64,000 nt of DNA, taken from contig NZ_JAAOIW010000002.1 of NCBI RefSeq assembly GCF_011440305.1, positions 550,084 to 614,083 of the forward strand. Reading direction: 5' to 3'. The position numbers and the translations under genes are program-made. This stretch comes from Paenibacillus agricola (GTDB lineage: Bacteria; Bacillota; Bacilli; Paenibacillales; NBRC-103111). Under the pieces are notes generated by a model, which was given only the letters and a program-made list of their open reading frames with translations, had not been told where the DNA came from and did not search any database. Position 1 is the stretch's first letter. Each line of letters begins with the position of its first letter. Positions 18,011 to 27,327 of this stretch are shown here, piece by piece.

Positions 18011-19948
18011 CTATACGCTGCTACTCCCTGCTCGTAGCATTTCCTGCTTCTTTACAGGCTTTACTGGCAGGCTTAGCCATAGTAACGCTCCATCGGCTGT
18101 ATGGAGCCTGGCAGTTACTTCAACTCCAGCTACTTCAGCATCAATGCTTCCAGAAGCATCGCCAGCCCTGTCATCAATTTCAGATTCAGGTCCATGGTTT
18201 GTATAGCCTGCTGTCGCATCCACCCTTACGTTTGCCCCCTCACCTAAGCGGAAAGCAAACATAAGCAAGGCCTGCTGTATCTGGGTGAAGTCGAACTGCT
18301 TCCGCTCCCCAGTATAAATCACATAATCAATTGACAGCTTACCGTCTACACGTACAAGCTCCCATCGCGGCTTCTCCCCATCAAATGCAGCGAATAAGGC
18401 CGCCACATTCATCGTCTGCTGCTCAATACGCACAATTATCGATTCTGCCTCCGGCGTGAATGCTTCAACCGCTACCTGCTCCAAGCTTCCGCCAATTTCA
18501 AATCGGAGCCGTAAATCGGACGCTTCAATCGTCCCGTTGATGGGATCAAGACCGATGTGGGTATCCCCGCCATCCGTGCAGAAGCCAACCCCGAACAAAA
18601 CATCGCCCTGTTCCTGCACACTGGAAAACACGGCCGAGGAGTAATCATAACCATCACGCAAAAACCGCAGGTGGATATAGCTAAAGCTATCCCCATTCCT
18701 TACAAAACCTAATAGATTACGGCGCTGATTCCACATTACATCCTTGCTGAATGTGCCTACACTTATAGCCTCATTCATGTAAGTGGTAGCCGTATTATAA
18801 ACTACGCCAGCTTCATCCTTATGGATGTCCTGACGAAGGGTAGCGGCTTCCGTATGCTGAAACGCCGGCAAATAAGCTTGCGGACAATGGATTTCAACCC
18901 CATACCAATCCAGATTGTAGCTGATATCCGTATTAGGCTTTAAGGTAAGTGTTCCTCCACTCGCCATTTGCAGGAATGACAGCACCCCGTCGGTCAGGAT
19001 TGTACTATAGCTTCGGCTATGTGGTCCCGACCATTGACGGCTAGGTGCGTGGAAGTGCTCAGCTACCATCCGCCATGCTACATCAAGCATCTCTGCGCTC
19101 AAAAGCTTGGCTTCCTCGTTGGAGGTCGCCGTATGGATGCTCGCTAATTCCTGAATCGCGATGATCGTATAGGTCGGGCTGTTATATTCCTGAAACGTAC
19201 CCAATTCCTTTGTATAATCACTAAATTTCCTTAACCGCTCCAGCCCGTAGTCCACATATGGCTGATGGCCGTATACCTCTCCGGCAATCAGGGTAACGAA
19301 CGCTCCCATTATCGCAATATTCGTATAGCCAGGCCCAACATTGCGCTTCATGATCGCCTCGCAAGCGCAGAACACCGCATGCTTGATCTGCTCCCTTAAG
19401 GAGGGGCTCAGCAGGTCGGAGTGCCGCTGCTCAGCCAACACCAGCCGCTTCCCGCAGAAGTCAGCCCAATTCCAATCGGGCGGCGCCATCATTTCAAGCG
19501 GCTCCTCCAGAAACCACGACCAGATGCCGAATGTAGCATGCTCCGGGTCCTGGTCCTGCAAGCTGATCACCCTGCTTATGATTTCACAGGCACGCTCCAC
19601 ATTGGCGGGCAGCCTGCTATCAAGCAGCCCCAGAGCATAAATAAATGCAGCTAATGTCGAATGTGTATACTCCACATTTTTCAGAGTTGTGTGGTAGCCG
19701 GGCGTACTGAACGGCCTGCGCACCATCTGCACTTCAGGATTATAGTCAGCATGCCAAACATCCAATTGCCGCAAGAGCTGCTGTTGCTGCATCTGTCCCT
19801 GCTCCTGCTTCCGATTCTGCTCCCTCTGCTCCCTCCCCTGCTCCTGTCCCTGCTCCTGTCCCTGCTCCTGTCCCTGTCCCTGTTCCCCCTGCTGTTGCTG
19901 CACCTGTCCTTGCCCTTGCTGCTGCTCCTGTTTAGGCTCCAGCTTCAT
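18011..19948 (-). CDS. unassigned protein, possible alpha/alpha-toroid carbohydrate-active enzyme, with Gln-rich N-terminal tract
   Basis: 645 residues, family not recognised. Residues ~6-60 are low-complexity Gln/Glu/Gly (EQGQ units, encoded by tandem 12-base repeats). Residues ~70-340 are helical with W-rich segments (ATFGIWSWFLEEPLEMM, DWNWADFCGKRL), as in toroid domains of heparinase/hyaluronate-lyase folds; the rest is beta-rich, as in their sandwich domains. NSPTY and SGPHSRSYST are candidate Asn/His/Tyr active-site segments. No signal peptide, so a cytoplasmic role is likely. Start: ATG at 19948, 11 bases after AAGGAG. Context (between a binding protein and Ogl) suggests pectin fragment processing. 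Enzyme class is inference. Confidence 0.6.
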   Translation of the reverse strand: MKLEPKQEQQQGQGQVQQQQGEQGQGQEQGQEQGQEQGREQREQNRKQEQGQMQQQQLLRQLDVWHADYNPEVQMVRRPFSTPGYHTTLKNVEYTHSTLAAFIYALGLLDSRLPANVERACEIISRVISLQDQDPEHATFGIWSWFLEEPLEMMAPPDWNWADFCGKRLVLAEQRHSDLLSPSLREQIKHAVFCACEAIMKRNVGPGYTNIAIMGAFVTLIAGEVYGHQPYVDYGLERLRKFSDYTKELGTFQEYNSPTYTIIAIQELASIHTATSNEEAKLLSAEMLDVAWRMVAEHFHAPSRQWSGPHSRSYSTILTDGVLSFLQMASGGTLTLKPNTDISYNLDWYGVEIHCPQAYLPAFQHTEAATLRQDIHKDEAGVVYNTATTYMNEAISVGTFSKDVMWNQRRNLLGFVRNGDSFSYIHLRFLRDGYDYSSAVFSSVQEQGDVLFGVGFCTDGGDTHIGLDPINGTIEASDLRLRFEIGGSLEQVAVEAFTPEAESIIVRIEQQTMNVAALFAAFDGEKPRWELVRVDGKLSIDYVIYTGERKQFDFTQIQQALLMFAFRLGEGANVRVDATAGYTNHGPESEIDDRAGDASGSIDAEVAGVEVTARLHTADGALLWLSLPVKPVKKQEMLRAGSSSV

Positions 19949-19982
19949 AGCCCCACACACTCCTTATATGGATTCATATTGC

Positions 19983-21545
19983 TTACTTCCCTTTTACATT
20001 TTTCTCATACCATTGCTGTGCCAGCTTATCGGCATTATCGCCGCCAAGGCGTTTCCATTCCTTGCGCAGCTGCTCAATGCCCCATTGTGCCTGATACTGG
20101 TTGCCGCCGGTAATGACTTTTGTTTCAATTTCCTCCGCTAATGGCGTAAAAGCTGTTGCCGTTTCGCTGAGCTCCGGGAATGTAGGGTTGAAAGGAATAT
20201 CGCGCCTGAACTTGTTTTTCATCGCGACCTTCAGCGATTCTCCCTGCACCTTGGCGTATTCCTGCGAGATCGGATCTTGTGCGGCCATTATAACAAAGTC
20301 CTCAGGCTTCGGGCTGTACTGGTCCAATACGGCATATTCGGGAGCGTATTGCAGCTCTTTTTTATTTTTCTCAGCATCAATGGCTTGTGGGACTCCATCA
20401 ACCAGTTTGTAGTGAACTCCCTCTTGCCCGAATCTGACATCAAACCAGTTTTTATCAACCAGCCAATCCAGCAGCTTGACGGCCGCTTCGGGATCCTTCA
20501 TATTTTTGTTAAACACGATTAGCCGATTCGCAGGCGGCTCCTGGAACAGCCCGAATTTGCCGTATTTCGTGGACACCGGCTCCAAAGGCACTAGCTTGGC
20601 ATCTGGCACGTTTTGCTTGAGCTCACGGTACTCCGCACCAATATTCCAGCTTGCAAAATAGACACCTGCTTTTCCTGTAACGAGTAGCTGTCTTTCCTTC
20701 TGGAAGTTCTTATCGGTAATGTATTCTTTATCAACCAACGCTTCGTCAAACATAATCTTCAATTGCGCCAAAACATCGGTATAACGATCTGTGAAGTTGC
20801 CTTTGACCATCTTGTCATTTTCCAAATACCAGAGGCCGCTGTGCGCAGCGAATAATGCCTGCATAATGCCGGTGTAATTAAAATTGAAGGCCGCGCCAAG
20901 CGTATCGTTCTTGCCATTGCCATCCGGGTCCTTATCCTTAAAGGCGCGCATCACCGTCATTAGCTCATCCATCGTCGTAGGTGTTTTTAAACCAAGCTTG
21001 TCGAGCCAATCCTGGCGAATCCACATCCCATGGTTAGCAATTGCATCAATCCCACGTGCGCTTGTAGCCATATAGGTTTTCCCATCAAACATCGTGTACG
21101 GCTTCAATTCTGGGTGCGCTTTCAAATAGTTTTTATAGGAGGTACTGTATTTCTCAATATAGTCGTCGATTGGCTGAATCGCTCCTTGGTCCTTTAGCGT
21201 CGACATATAATCGCGACCAAACTCCCACAGTATATCTGGCGCTTCTCCGGCTGCAATTAAGGTGTTCATCTTTTGCGTGGATTGCGTCCGCACGATTGGC
21301 ACCCATTGGACCGTAACTCCTGATTTTTCGTTGATATATTTCGTGACGCGGTTGCTTTCGTAGGTTCCTTCATCGCTGGCTACCTGACCTCGATCAAGGA
21401 TGGTCATGCTGACCTCCAGCTTTTTCTTGGCATCCGCCGTCGTATCCGTCTTATTGCCATCAGCCCCATCCGTGCTGCAGGCAGCGATCGGCAGAACCGC
21501 TAAAATCCCTGCGAGCATAAGCGCCATATGTGTGCGTTTAAACAT
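19983..21545 (-). CDS. extracellular solute-binding lipoprotein (LipO/YtcQ type)
   Basis: 520 residues. Lipoprotein signal: KRTH, hydrophobic core, lipobox PIAAC, then a Thr/Asp/Lys-rich linker. The mature part is a type-1 oligosaccharide binding protein (ILWEFGRDYMSTLKDQGAIQPIDDYI; VKLLDWLVDKNWFDVRFG). It captures an oligosaccharide for the two permeases encoded just upstream. Long size and permease partners match the YtcQ/LplA family that works with a shared MsmX-like ATPase encoded elsewhere. Confidence 0.93.
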   Translation of the reverse strand: MFKRTHMALMLAGILAVLPIAACSTDGADGNKTDTTADAKKKLEVSMTILDRGQVASDEGTYESNRVTKYINEKSGVTVQWVPIVRTQSTQKMNTLIAAGEAPDILWEFGRDYMSTLKDQGAIQPIDDYIEKYSTSYKNYLKAHPELKPYTMFDGKTYMATSARGIDAIANHGMWIRQDWLDKLGLKTPTTMDELMTVMRAFKDKDPDGNGKNDTLGAAFNFNYTGIMQALFAAHSGLWYLENDKMVKGNFTDRYTDVLAQLKIMFDEALVDKEYITDKNFQKERQLLVTGKAGVYFASWNIGAEYRELKQNVPDAKLVPLEPVSTKYGKFGLFQEPPANRLIVFNKNMKDPEAAVKLLDWLVDKNWFDVRFGQEGVHYKLVDGVPQAIDAEKNKKELQYAPEYAVLDQYSPKPEDFVIMAAQDPISQEYAKVQGESLKVAMKNKFRRDIPFNPTFPELSETATAFTPLAEEIETKVITGGNQYQAQWGIEQLRKEWKRLGGDNADKLAQQWYEKNVKGK

Positions 21546-21583
21546 ATTTCATTTCGCCTCCATTAATAAATAGTTGAGTAATG

Positions 21584-22480
21584 CTAGCCTTTAATCGAAC
21601 CGATCAATACCCCTTTAACAAAATACTTTTGCAAAAACGGATAAATGCACAGTATTGGTGCAACGGAAATGATGATAGCTGCCGCACGGATGCCCTCAGG
21701 GGTGACCAAATTTTGCATCGTTGCCCCTTCGCCGCCACTTACCGCATTGGCATTAAGTAGGCTTTGGCTGGTCGTATCAATCATTTGCAGCAGCTTGACC
21801 ATCAGCGACTGCTTACCAGAGCTCGTAATAAACATCAGCACGTTCATGTACGAATTCCACCAGTTTACTGCATAGAATAACGTCAGTGCTGCAATAATCG
21901 GCATCGATAACGGAATAATGATTTTCCAAATAATGAATAAATCATTGGCTCCATCAATGGCGGCCGACTCCTCCAGCTCCGCAGGCAAATTCTCAAAAAA
22001 CGTTTTCATCACGAAGAAATTATACGTGCTTAACAGTCCCGGCAGCCATAAAGCCCAGTAGGTGTTCATAATTCCTAACGTTTTTATCAAAATATAGTTT
22101 GGGATCAGTCCTCCGCCAAACAGCATCGTGAAAGTAATCATCATCAGAATCACATGCCGCCCCTTTAGCCGTTTACGGCTGAGTGGATAAGCGGCAATAA
22201 TCGTCGCCATAATATTGAACAGTGTGCCTACTATCGTAATGACCACCGTGTTTTGCATCGCTTTGAAAAGCTGCCCATCCGCGATCAAATTAGAAAAAGA
22301 GTTAAAGCTGATATCCTTCGGCCATAAAAAAACCTCCCCAGACATCACGGCCCGTGATCCGCTCATCGATGTAGCCAGCACGTGAATAAACGGAAATAAC
22401 GTCATCACGGCTAACACAGCCATAAGCGTATACAACGCGCCATAAACTACTCTTATTGATAACGACTGTCTGCTCGACAT
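21584..22480 (-). CDS. carbohydrate ABC transporter permease (LplC/YtcP type)
   Basis: 298 residues, six membrane helices; the EAA loop reads ELEESAAIDGANDLFIIWKIIIPLSMP. ATG at 22480 lies 8 bases after TAAGGAGGG. It pairs with the permease ending at 22494 and with the lipoprotein downstream. No ATPase gene is present in the operon. Confidence 0.93.
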   Translation of the reverse strand: MSSRQSLSIRVVYGALYTLMAVLAVMTLFPFIHVLATSMSGSRAVMSGEVFLWPKDISFNSFSNLIADGQLFKAMQNTVVITIVGTLFNIMATIIAAYPLSRKRLKGRHVILMMITFTMLFGGGLIPNYILIKTLGIMNTYWALWLPGLLSTYNFFVMKTFFENLPAELEESAAIDGANDLFIIWKIIIPLSMPIIAALTLFYAVNWWNSYMNVLMFITSSGKQSLMVKLLQMIDTTSQSLLNANAVSGGEGATMQNLVTPEGIRAAAIIISVAPILCIYPFLQKYFVKGVLIGSIKG

Positions 22481-22493
22481 CGTATTTCCCTCC

Positions 22494-23465
22494 TTACCAT
22501 AGCCCGTTCTCACCCATGGCTTTAATCAATTTATTGACGCTCACAATCAGAATAAGCCCGATAATCGATTGAAACAGCCCCAAGGCTGTCGTGTAGCTGT
22601 ACTGCATGCCCACTAATCCCGCATTGTACACGTACGTGCTAATCACGTTGGAAACCTCATATACTGCTTTATTTTGCAAAATAAAAATATGCTCAAACCC
22701 GACATCCATCATCTGCCCCACCCGCAGGATCAGCAGGATCGCAATCGTACTTCGGATGCCCGGAATGGTGACATGCCAGATACGCCGTAGCTTGCTGGCT
22801 CCATCGATTTTGGCGGCTTCGTATAGCTGCGGGTCAATACCCGCCATGGCGGCAAGGTACAGAATCGTGCCCCAGCCGGCATTTTGCCAAATTCCGGACA
22901 GGATGAACATAATCGGCCACCAAAAATTGCTGGCCATAAAGTAAATCGGCTCCATCCCAAACGCCTTAACCAGCACCATATTGACGATACCTGTTGAAGG
23001 GGATAGCAGCGCAATCACGATCCCGCCCAGCACAACCCAGGATATAAAATGTGGGATGTACAGCAGGTTCTGGATTGTACGCTTATACCATTCCACACGG
23101 ACCTCGTTTAAGATAATCGCCAGCACAATGGGAACCGGAAAAGCAAACACAATGCTGTACACATTTAACAACAGCGTGTTTTTTAATACATTAAAAAAAT
23201 CCGGACTCGTGAACAACCGCTCGAAATGCTTAAGTCCCACCCATTGGCTTCCCCAAATACCATCAGCAAACCGATAATTTTTGAAAGCAATAATCTCACC
23301 AAACATAGGTGCGTACTTAAAGGTGAAATAATATGCCAATATCGGGAGCAGCAGCAGGTATAAATATTTATCCCGCTTGAGGTACTTCCATGCCTTGACC
23401 CGTCTCGGTTGAGCCGATTGATGTAGACCGGTCTCTGCCGACGCTCCGCCGATTTGTGATTTCAT
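22494..23465 (-). CDS. carbohydrate ABC transporter permease (LplB/YteP type)
   Basis: 323 residues, six membrane helices after a cytosolic tail; the EAA loop is PQLYEAAKIDGASKLRRIWHVTIPGI. ATG at 23465 follows GGGAGGTGCATTA. First structural gene of the import operon, directly downstream of the AraC regulator gene. Confidence 0.93.
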   Translation of the reverse strand: MKSQIGGASAETGLHQSAQPRRVKAWKYLKRDKYLYLLLLPILAYYFTFKYAPMFGEIIAFKNYRFADGIWGSQWVGLKHFERLFTSPDFFNVLKNTLLLNVYSIVFAFPVPIVLAIILNEVRVEWYKRTIQNLLYIPHFISWVVLGGIVIALLSPSTGIVNMVLVKAFGMEPIYFMASNFWWPIMFILSGIWQNAGWGTILYLAAMAGIDPQLYEAAKIDGASKLRRIWHVTIPGIRSTIAILLILRVGQMMDVGFEHIFILQNKAVYEVSNVISTYVYNAGLVGMQYSYTTALGLFQSIIGLILIVSVNKLIKAMGENGLW

Positions 23466-23560
23466 TAATGCACCTCCCTTCTGTCTTATAGGATTACCCC
23501 CTCATCCTAACGGCTGTTACAGGATTTGGAAATGTCCATTTTTTATCCTCTGCACCATTT

Positions 23561-25855
23561 TTATGGTTTCCCCCTGAATTCTCCCGGTGTTTGCCCTGTA
23601 TACTTCTTGAAAATTCGTATATAGCTGTGTGTGCTGTTATATCCGACGCTTTCTGCGATTGTGTTTATTTTCCGCTTCGGATCCATCAATAGCTCCTTGG
23701 ATTTTTCCATGCGAATTTGTATCAAGCAATCTATAAAATTCGTCTCCGTCGTTTCCTTAAACAGCTTGCTCAGATAGGGGACGCTTAAGCCAAACTCTGA
23801 TGCCAACAAATTCAACGACAAATCACTGTCCATGTAATGCAGCTCCAAATATTCCTGCACCTGCTTGATTGTATCGTTACTGCCTTTGATTAAACGCTTC
23901 TCCTCTGTGCGGACAATGAGCTGGTTCAGGAAGGCGGAGATATAGCTTTTGATCTCATCCACATTCGCGCAAGCATCAATACGGTTATATATATTTTCCT
24001 TCGGGTCAAGAAACTCCTTAATTTCCATGCCTTTATCCGAAATGACCTTGATCGATTTCATAATTAATTGAATACAGATCTGTTTAATGGTTTCCGGAGG
24101 AACATTAGTTGACCTGATTTCGTCAAACATTTTTTCCAGCTGCATACCCAGCTTCACCTTATCCGTGTCCTGAATCAAACCGACAACAGCCTCGCTCATC
24201 CCTGAAATCCGGTAAAATTTATCATTATGGTTATTGCCAGCAATATCCTCGATCGATACTACGATGTTATCGCCCATAATCAGCTTATATTTTAAAGCAT
24301 TCAACGATTCCTGATACGAGGCCTGAATCCCCTCCAGCTGCAAATGCGGCCGGCCCATACCGATCGTAACGGTTTGCTTGAAATGCCCGGCGACGTAATT
24401 TTTGACCAAATCCGCAACCTGTAATGCTTGAAGCTGGTTCCCCTGGGCATCCTCCGCCTCAAAGCTCATAATGACGGCCACTCTGCCATCCGTTAGTTCA
24501 ACGGTTACACCTTTGCAAACACCATCCACCAATTCCTCGGCTACATTGCTTATCGCATAGGTAAATAAATACACATCGCGGGGCGTGGCAATATCCTGGA
24601 TACGATCCAGCTCAATAACCAGCACAACGTATTGAACCGGGTACAAGCTAATTCCAAGCGTGTCAAAATAAGGCTGCATCCGGCTATAGTTCGTCTTGTC
24701 GCCCATCAGCAGGCTCATAATCAAGCGCCATTTCAATGCTGGCAAACTCTCATGCATTTGCTTTTGCAGAGATTCATTATCCGAAATAATTTGCTTAAAA
24801 AACTTTTCCATATACGTCAGATCGCCGTGATGCCCCAGCTTTTTCTCGGTAAACGAGCGGAAAAACAGTTCCAATGGACGAAACGTATAATTGCTAACAG
24901 CAAACACAATAACGATCGCCAATACGAACATCCCTATAGCGACTGTCAGCAGTAAATTGCGGGTAATTTCAAGCGGACGGTTCATCTCCGGATTCGGGAT
25001 AATGCTCACATATTTCCAACCATTGTACCTCGATGTCAAATAAAAGGTTGTGTAGCTGCCGCTGTTTGTTTGGTGGGCCGCATAGCCGCTGCCGGCCAGT
25101 TGGCCCAGCGCCGGGGCTGATTCCATACTGCTTATGTGCTGGAATAGCTGTGCTTTATTTTGCGAGGAAATGATCATGCCCTGCTCGTTGATAACCAACG
25201 TATTGCCGACCCTTTGCTTATCCACGTCCTGAATCAGATTGGAAATCGTGCTTTCTTCGATATTGACGATAATCGCGCCTTTGCGGAACTGCTGCATCCC
25301 GATCAGCGGATACGAACGGATCAGGGTAATCACATTTTTATCCAGCTGCAGCCCTGAGTTGATCTCTACGATTTTGCGCGTATCCAGCCATTGCTGGTAC
25401 CCCTTCATCGAAGTAAAAGCATCCTTCCAGCTCATATCGTAAAAATTCGCTTCATCCGAAAAGCTGGTACCTGTCAGCAGACTTTTGCTTTCCAGAGAAT
25501 ACAAATAAAAGGAGGAAATATTATTGTTGGCGAAAATCAACGTCTTGAAGCGATCATTCAATACCCGAAAATGATTAAACCGCAGCTCATCATTCATGTA
25601 GCGGCCATTCAGAAAAAAACCAACCTCCGGCTCCTGAATAAAATTAATCGTATTTGTGTCAATTTCGCGCAGCATCATTTCGATTTTTTGCTGGGTCAAA
25701 TTCAAGAGCGCAATATTCGTATTCCTCAACTGCTCCTCCAGACTGCCTTTGGAGCTCAAATATGATAGCCAAACTGTGGATGATATGATTAATAAGAAAA
25801 AAATTCCATAAATCAACTTAAACCTGGAGGAAATACTTCCCTTAAAAAAACGCAT
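23561..25855 (-). CDS. membrane-spanning AraC family transcriptional regulator
   Basis: 764 residues. Two membrane helices (about 12-32 and 285-310) flank a sensor domain outside the membrane; the cytosolic part has a YesN-like middle region and a C-terminal AraC double HTH (LNLLASEFGLSVPYLSKLFKETTETNF, INTIAESVGYNSTHSYIRIFKKYTGQTPGEF). Such proteins sense a sugar outside and activate the adjacent importer. ATG at 25855 is preferred, with GAGAG 8 bases before it; an ATG at 25900 lacks a good site. It precedes the lplB/lplC-type genes. Confidence 0.88.
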   Translation of the reverse strand: MRFFKGSISSRFKLIYGIFFLLIISSTVWLSYLSSKGSLEEQLRNTNIALLNLTQQKIEMMLREIDTNTINFIQEPEVGFFLNGRYMNDELRFNHFRVLNDRFKTLIFANNNISSFYLYSLESKSLLTGTSFSDEANFYDMSWKDAFTSMKGYQQWLDTRKIVEINSGLQLDKNVITLIRSYPLIGMQQFRKGAIIVNIEESTISNLIQDVDKQRVGNTLVINEQGMIISSQNKAQLFQHISSMESAPALGQLAGSGYAAHQTNSGSYTTFYLTSRYNGWKYVSIIPNPEMNRPLEITRNLLLTVAIGMFVLAIVIVFAVSNYTFRPLELFFRSFTEKKLGHHGDLTYMEKFFKQIISDNESLQKQMHESLPALKWRLIMSLLMGDKTNYSRMQPYFDTLGISLYPVQYVVLVIELDRIQDIATPRDVYLFTYAISNVAEELVDGVCKGVTVELTDGRVAVIMSFEAEDAQGNQLQALQVADLVKNYVAGHFKQTVTIGMGRPHLQLEGIQASYQESLNALKYKLIMGDNIVVSIEDIAGNNHNDKFYRISGMSEAVVGLIQDTDKVKLGMQLEKMFDEIRSTNVPPETIKQICIQLIMKSIKVISDKGMEIKEFLDPKENIYNRIDACANVDEIKSYISAFLNQLIVRTEEKRLIKGSNDTIKQVQEYLELHYMDSDLSLNLLASEFGLSVPYLSKLFKETTETNFIDCLIQIRMEKSKELLMDPKRKINTIAESVGYNSTHSYIRIFKKYTGQTPGEFRGKP

Positions 25856-26217
25856 AAATTCAACTCTCTTTCCTTTTTGTGTAAATGATAACGCATTCAT
25901 ATAAATCGCGCAATTTGTTAAAAAAAAACCTTGAAAGGCATGAAGCCCGTCAAGGTTAGATTAGGGTATGCAAAATATTGTTATCATCGTCATAATACTA
26001 GGTTCCGTCCGTCATGAGTGAAACCATTCCACGATTACATCATTTCTCTAATTTGCCAATAATTGCTGATTCTAAGGCTTCATAGTAGTTCAGACGAGCA
26101 ATGCTTTCTGAACACGCCAATAGCAAACGGAAACCATTCATACATTTAGAATAGGGGAGACGTTAAAAGAATAAGTAGGGTAAATATAAAATTTTCATAA
26201 AATGATCGGCACAGCAG
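25856..26217. other. intergenic region downstream of vanS with a possible gene tail
   Basis: Besides the terminator at 25920-25957, the - strand at about 26043-26141 reads MNGFRLLLACSESIARLN... and ends ALESAIIGKLEK-stop. It has no ribosome site and resembles the end of a TetR-type regulator only loosely. Bases 26134-26217 are part of the repeat also found at 50452. Confidence 0.35.
25920..25957 (-). terminator. Rho-independent terminator of the van operon
   Basis: On the - strand, AACCTTGA / TCAAGGTT arms, 15-base loop, then nine T. It lies about 260 bases beyond vanS. Confidence 0.75.
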
Positions 26218-26278
26218 TTAACCTAGTCCTTCGGATGCATTTTTTTGCGGGAAACGGACTTCAAAAATCGTACGAATT
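26134..26278 (-). repeat. vanS 3' end plus downstream spacer, copy 1
   Basis: About 145 bases, roughly 90% identical by eye to 50452-50598 in the same orientation. It covers the last ~20 codons of vanS and the spacer beyond its stop. Confidence 0.85.
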
Positions 26279-27327
26279 AAACTGCTTTCGACCGAAATGG
26301 TACCTTGATGCTGTTCTACAATGTTCTTCGCAATGGATAAGCCAAGCCCGGAGCTCCCCTCACGATGGGCGCGCGCTTGATCGCCGGTAAAAAACATATC
26401 GAAGATATGCGGTAACTCCTCCGGTGGGATACAATCTCCATAATTAACGACTTGAATCACCACATTTTCTGCATCAAGATGGCAATTAATGTCTATAAGC
26501 TGACCCTCTTTTCCGTAGCGAACGGCATTCGTCAGCAGATTTTCAAATACGCGTGCCAGTAGTTCTCCGTCACCCCATATTGTCAAATTCGGAGTCACAT
26601 TCAATCGAGTGGATAGGTTGTTTTTCTCGAAAATAGGGTATAATTCCTCGTTTAATTGAATGAGAAGCTCGCTTAAATCGATTGGTTTTTTTTCAAAGGT
26701 AAGCTTCCCATAGTTCATTCGAGTGATTTCGAATAGTTCGTCAATGAGCTTTTCTAAACGTTGGGATTTGGTATAAGCAATGCTCGTATAATGCCTGACT
26801 TGTTCTGCAGTCAGTTGGTCGTCCTGAAGAACAAAATCCAAATAACCTAAAACGGAAGTCAGCGGCGTACGTAAATCATGAGCCAAATTCAAGACCAGTT
26901 GTTCCTTGCTGGTTTCTGCAAAGTCCCCTCTCTCCAATGCTTTCTGCAATTTTTCACTTGCCAGATTGATGTCTTTCGCAATATCCCCGAATTCATCTTG
27001 GGATGGAATATTTATACGACTGGTGAAGTCGCCATTTGCTAGCTGATTAATTCCGCTGGATATTTCATTAAAATAAGCCGCATATCGTTTGGTGAAGAGA
27101 AAGAAAAACAAAATCGAGAGAGGAATGAAAATAAGTAAAAAGAAGTTAATATCCCCAATTTCTCTTATGAAAAAACGAATTTTAGTCAATGGATTTTCCA
27201 ACCTGGTCGTATGATAGTAGAGTTGGAGAGCCCTATAGAGCATGTAGGTAATGGTGGCGGAAAAAAGCATACTTAAACCAAAGAGCTGGATCATTTTAAA
27301 TCGAAAGCTTCGGATCATTTTAGCCAT
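26218..27327 (-). CDS. vanS: VanS-type sensor histidine kinase
   Basis: 369 residues. Two membrane helices (about 13-32 and 57-75) with a short extracellular loop, HAMP-like segment (INQLANGDFTSRINIPSQDEFGD), H-box NLAHDLRTPLTSVLGYLD, N-box FENLLTNAVRYG, and G-boxes (SGLGLSIAKNIVEQH). The ATG overlaps the vanR end region (TAAAATG). The short loop and order fit VanS of the VanB-unrelated, intramembrane-sensing type. Final residues IFEVRFPQKNASEGLG also occur, diverged, in the remnant at 50.5 kb. Confidence 0.9.
   Translation of the reverse strand: MAKMIRSFRFKMIQLFGLSMLFSATITYMLYRALQLYYHTTRLENPLTKIRFFIREIGDINFFLLIFIPLSILFFFLFTKRYAAYFNEISSGINQLANGDFTSRINIPSQDEFGDIAKDINLASEKLQKALERGDFAETSKEQLVLNLAHDLRTPLTSVLGYLDFVLQDDQLTAEQVRHYTSIAYTKSQRLEKLIDELFEITRMNYGKLTFEKKPIDLSELLIQLNEELYPIFEKNNLSTRLNVTPNLTIWGDGELLARVFENLLTNAVRYGKEGQLIDINCHLDAENVVIQVVNYGDCIPPEELPHIFDMFFTGDQARAHREGSSGLGLSIAKNIVEQHQGTISVESSLIRTIFEVRFPQKNASEGLG

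Noticed and set aside
19661-20113. 150-residue Leu-rich + strand frame opposite the Gln-rich tract
   Set aside because: It is the complement of the Gln repeats (CTG codons) and has no ribosome site.
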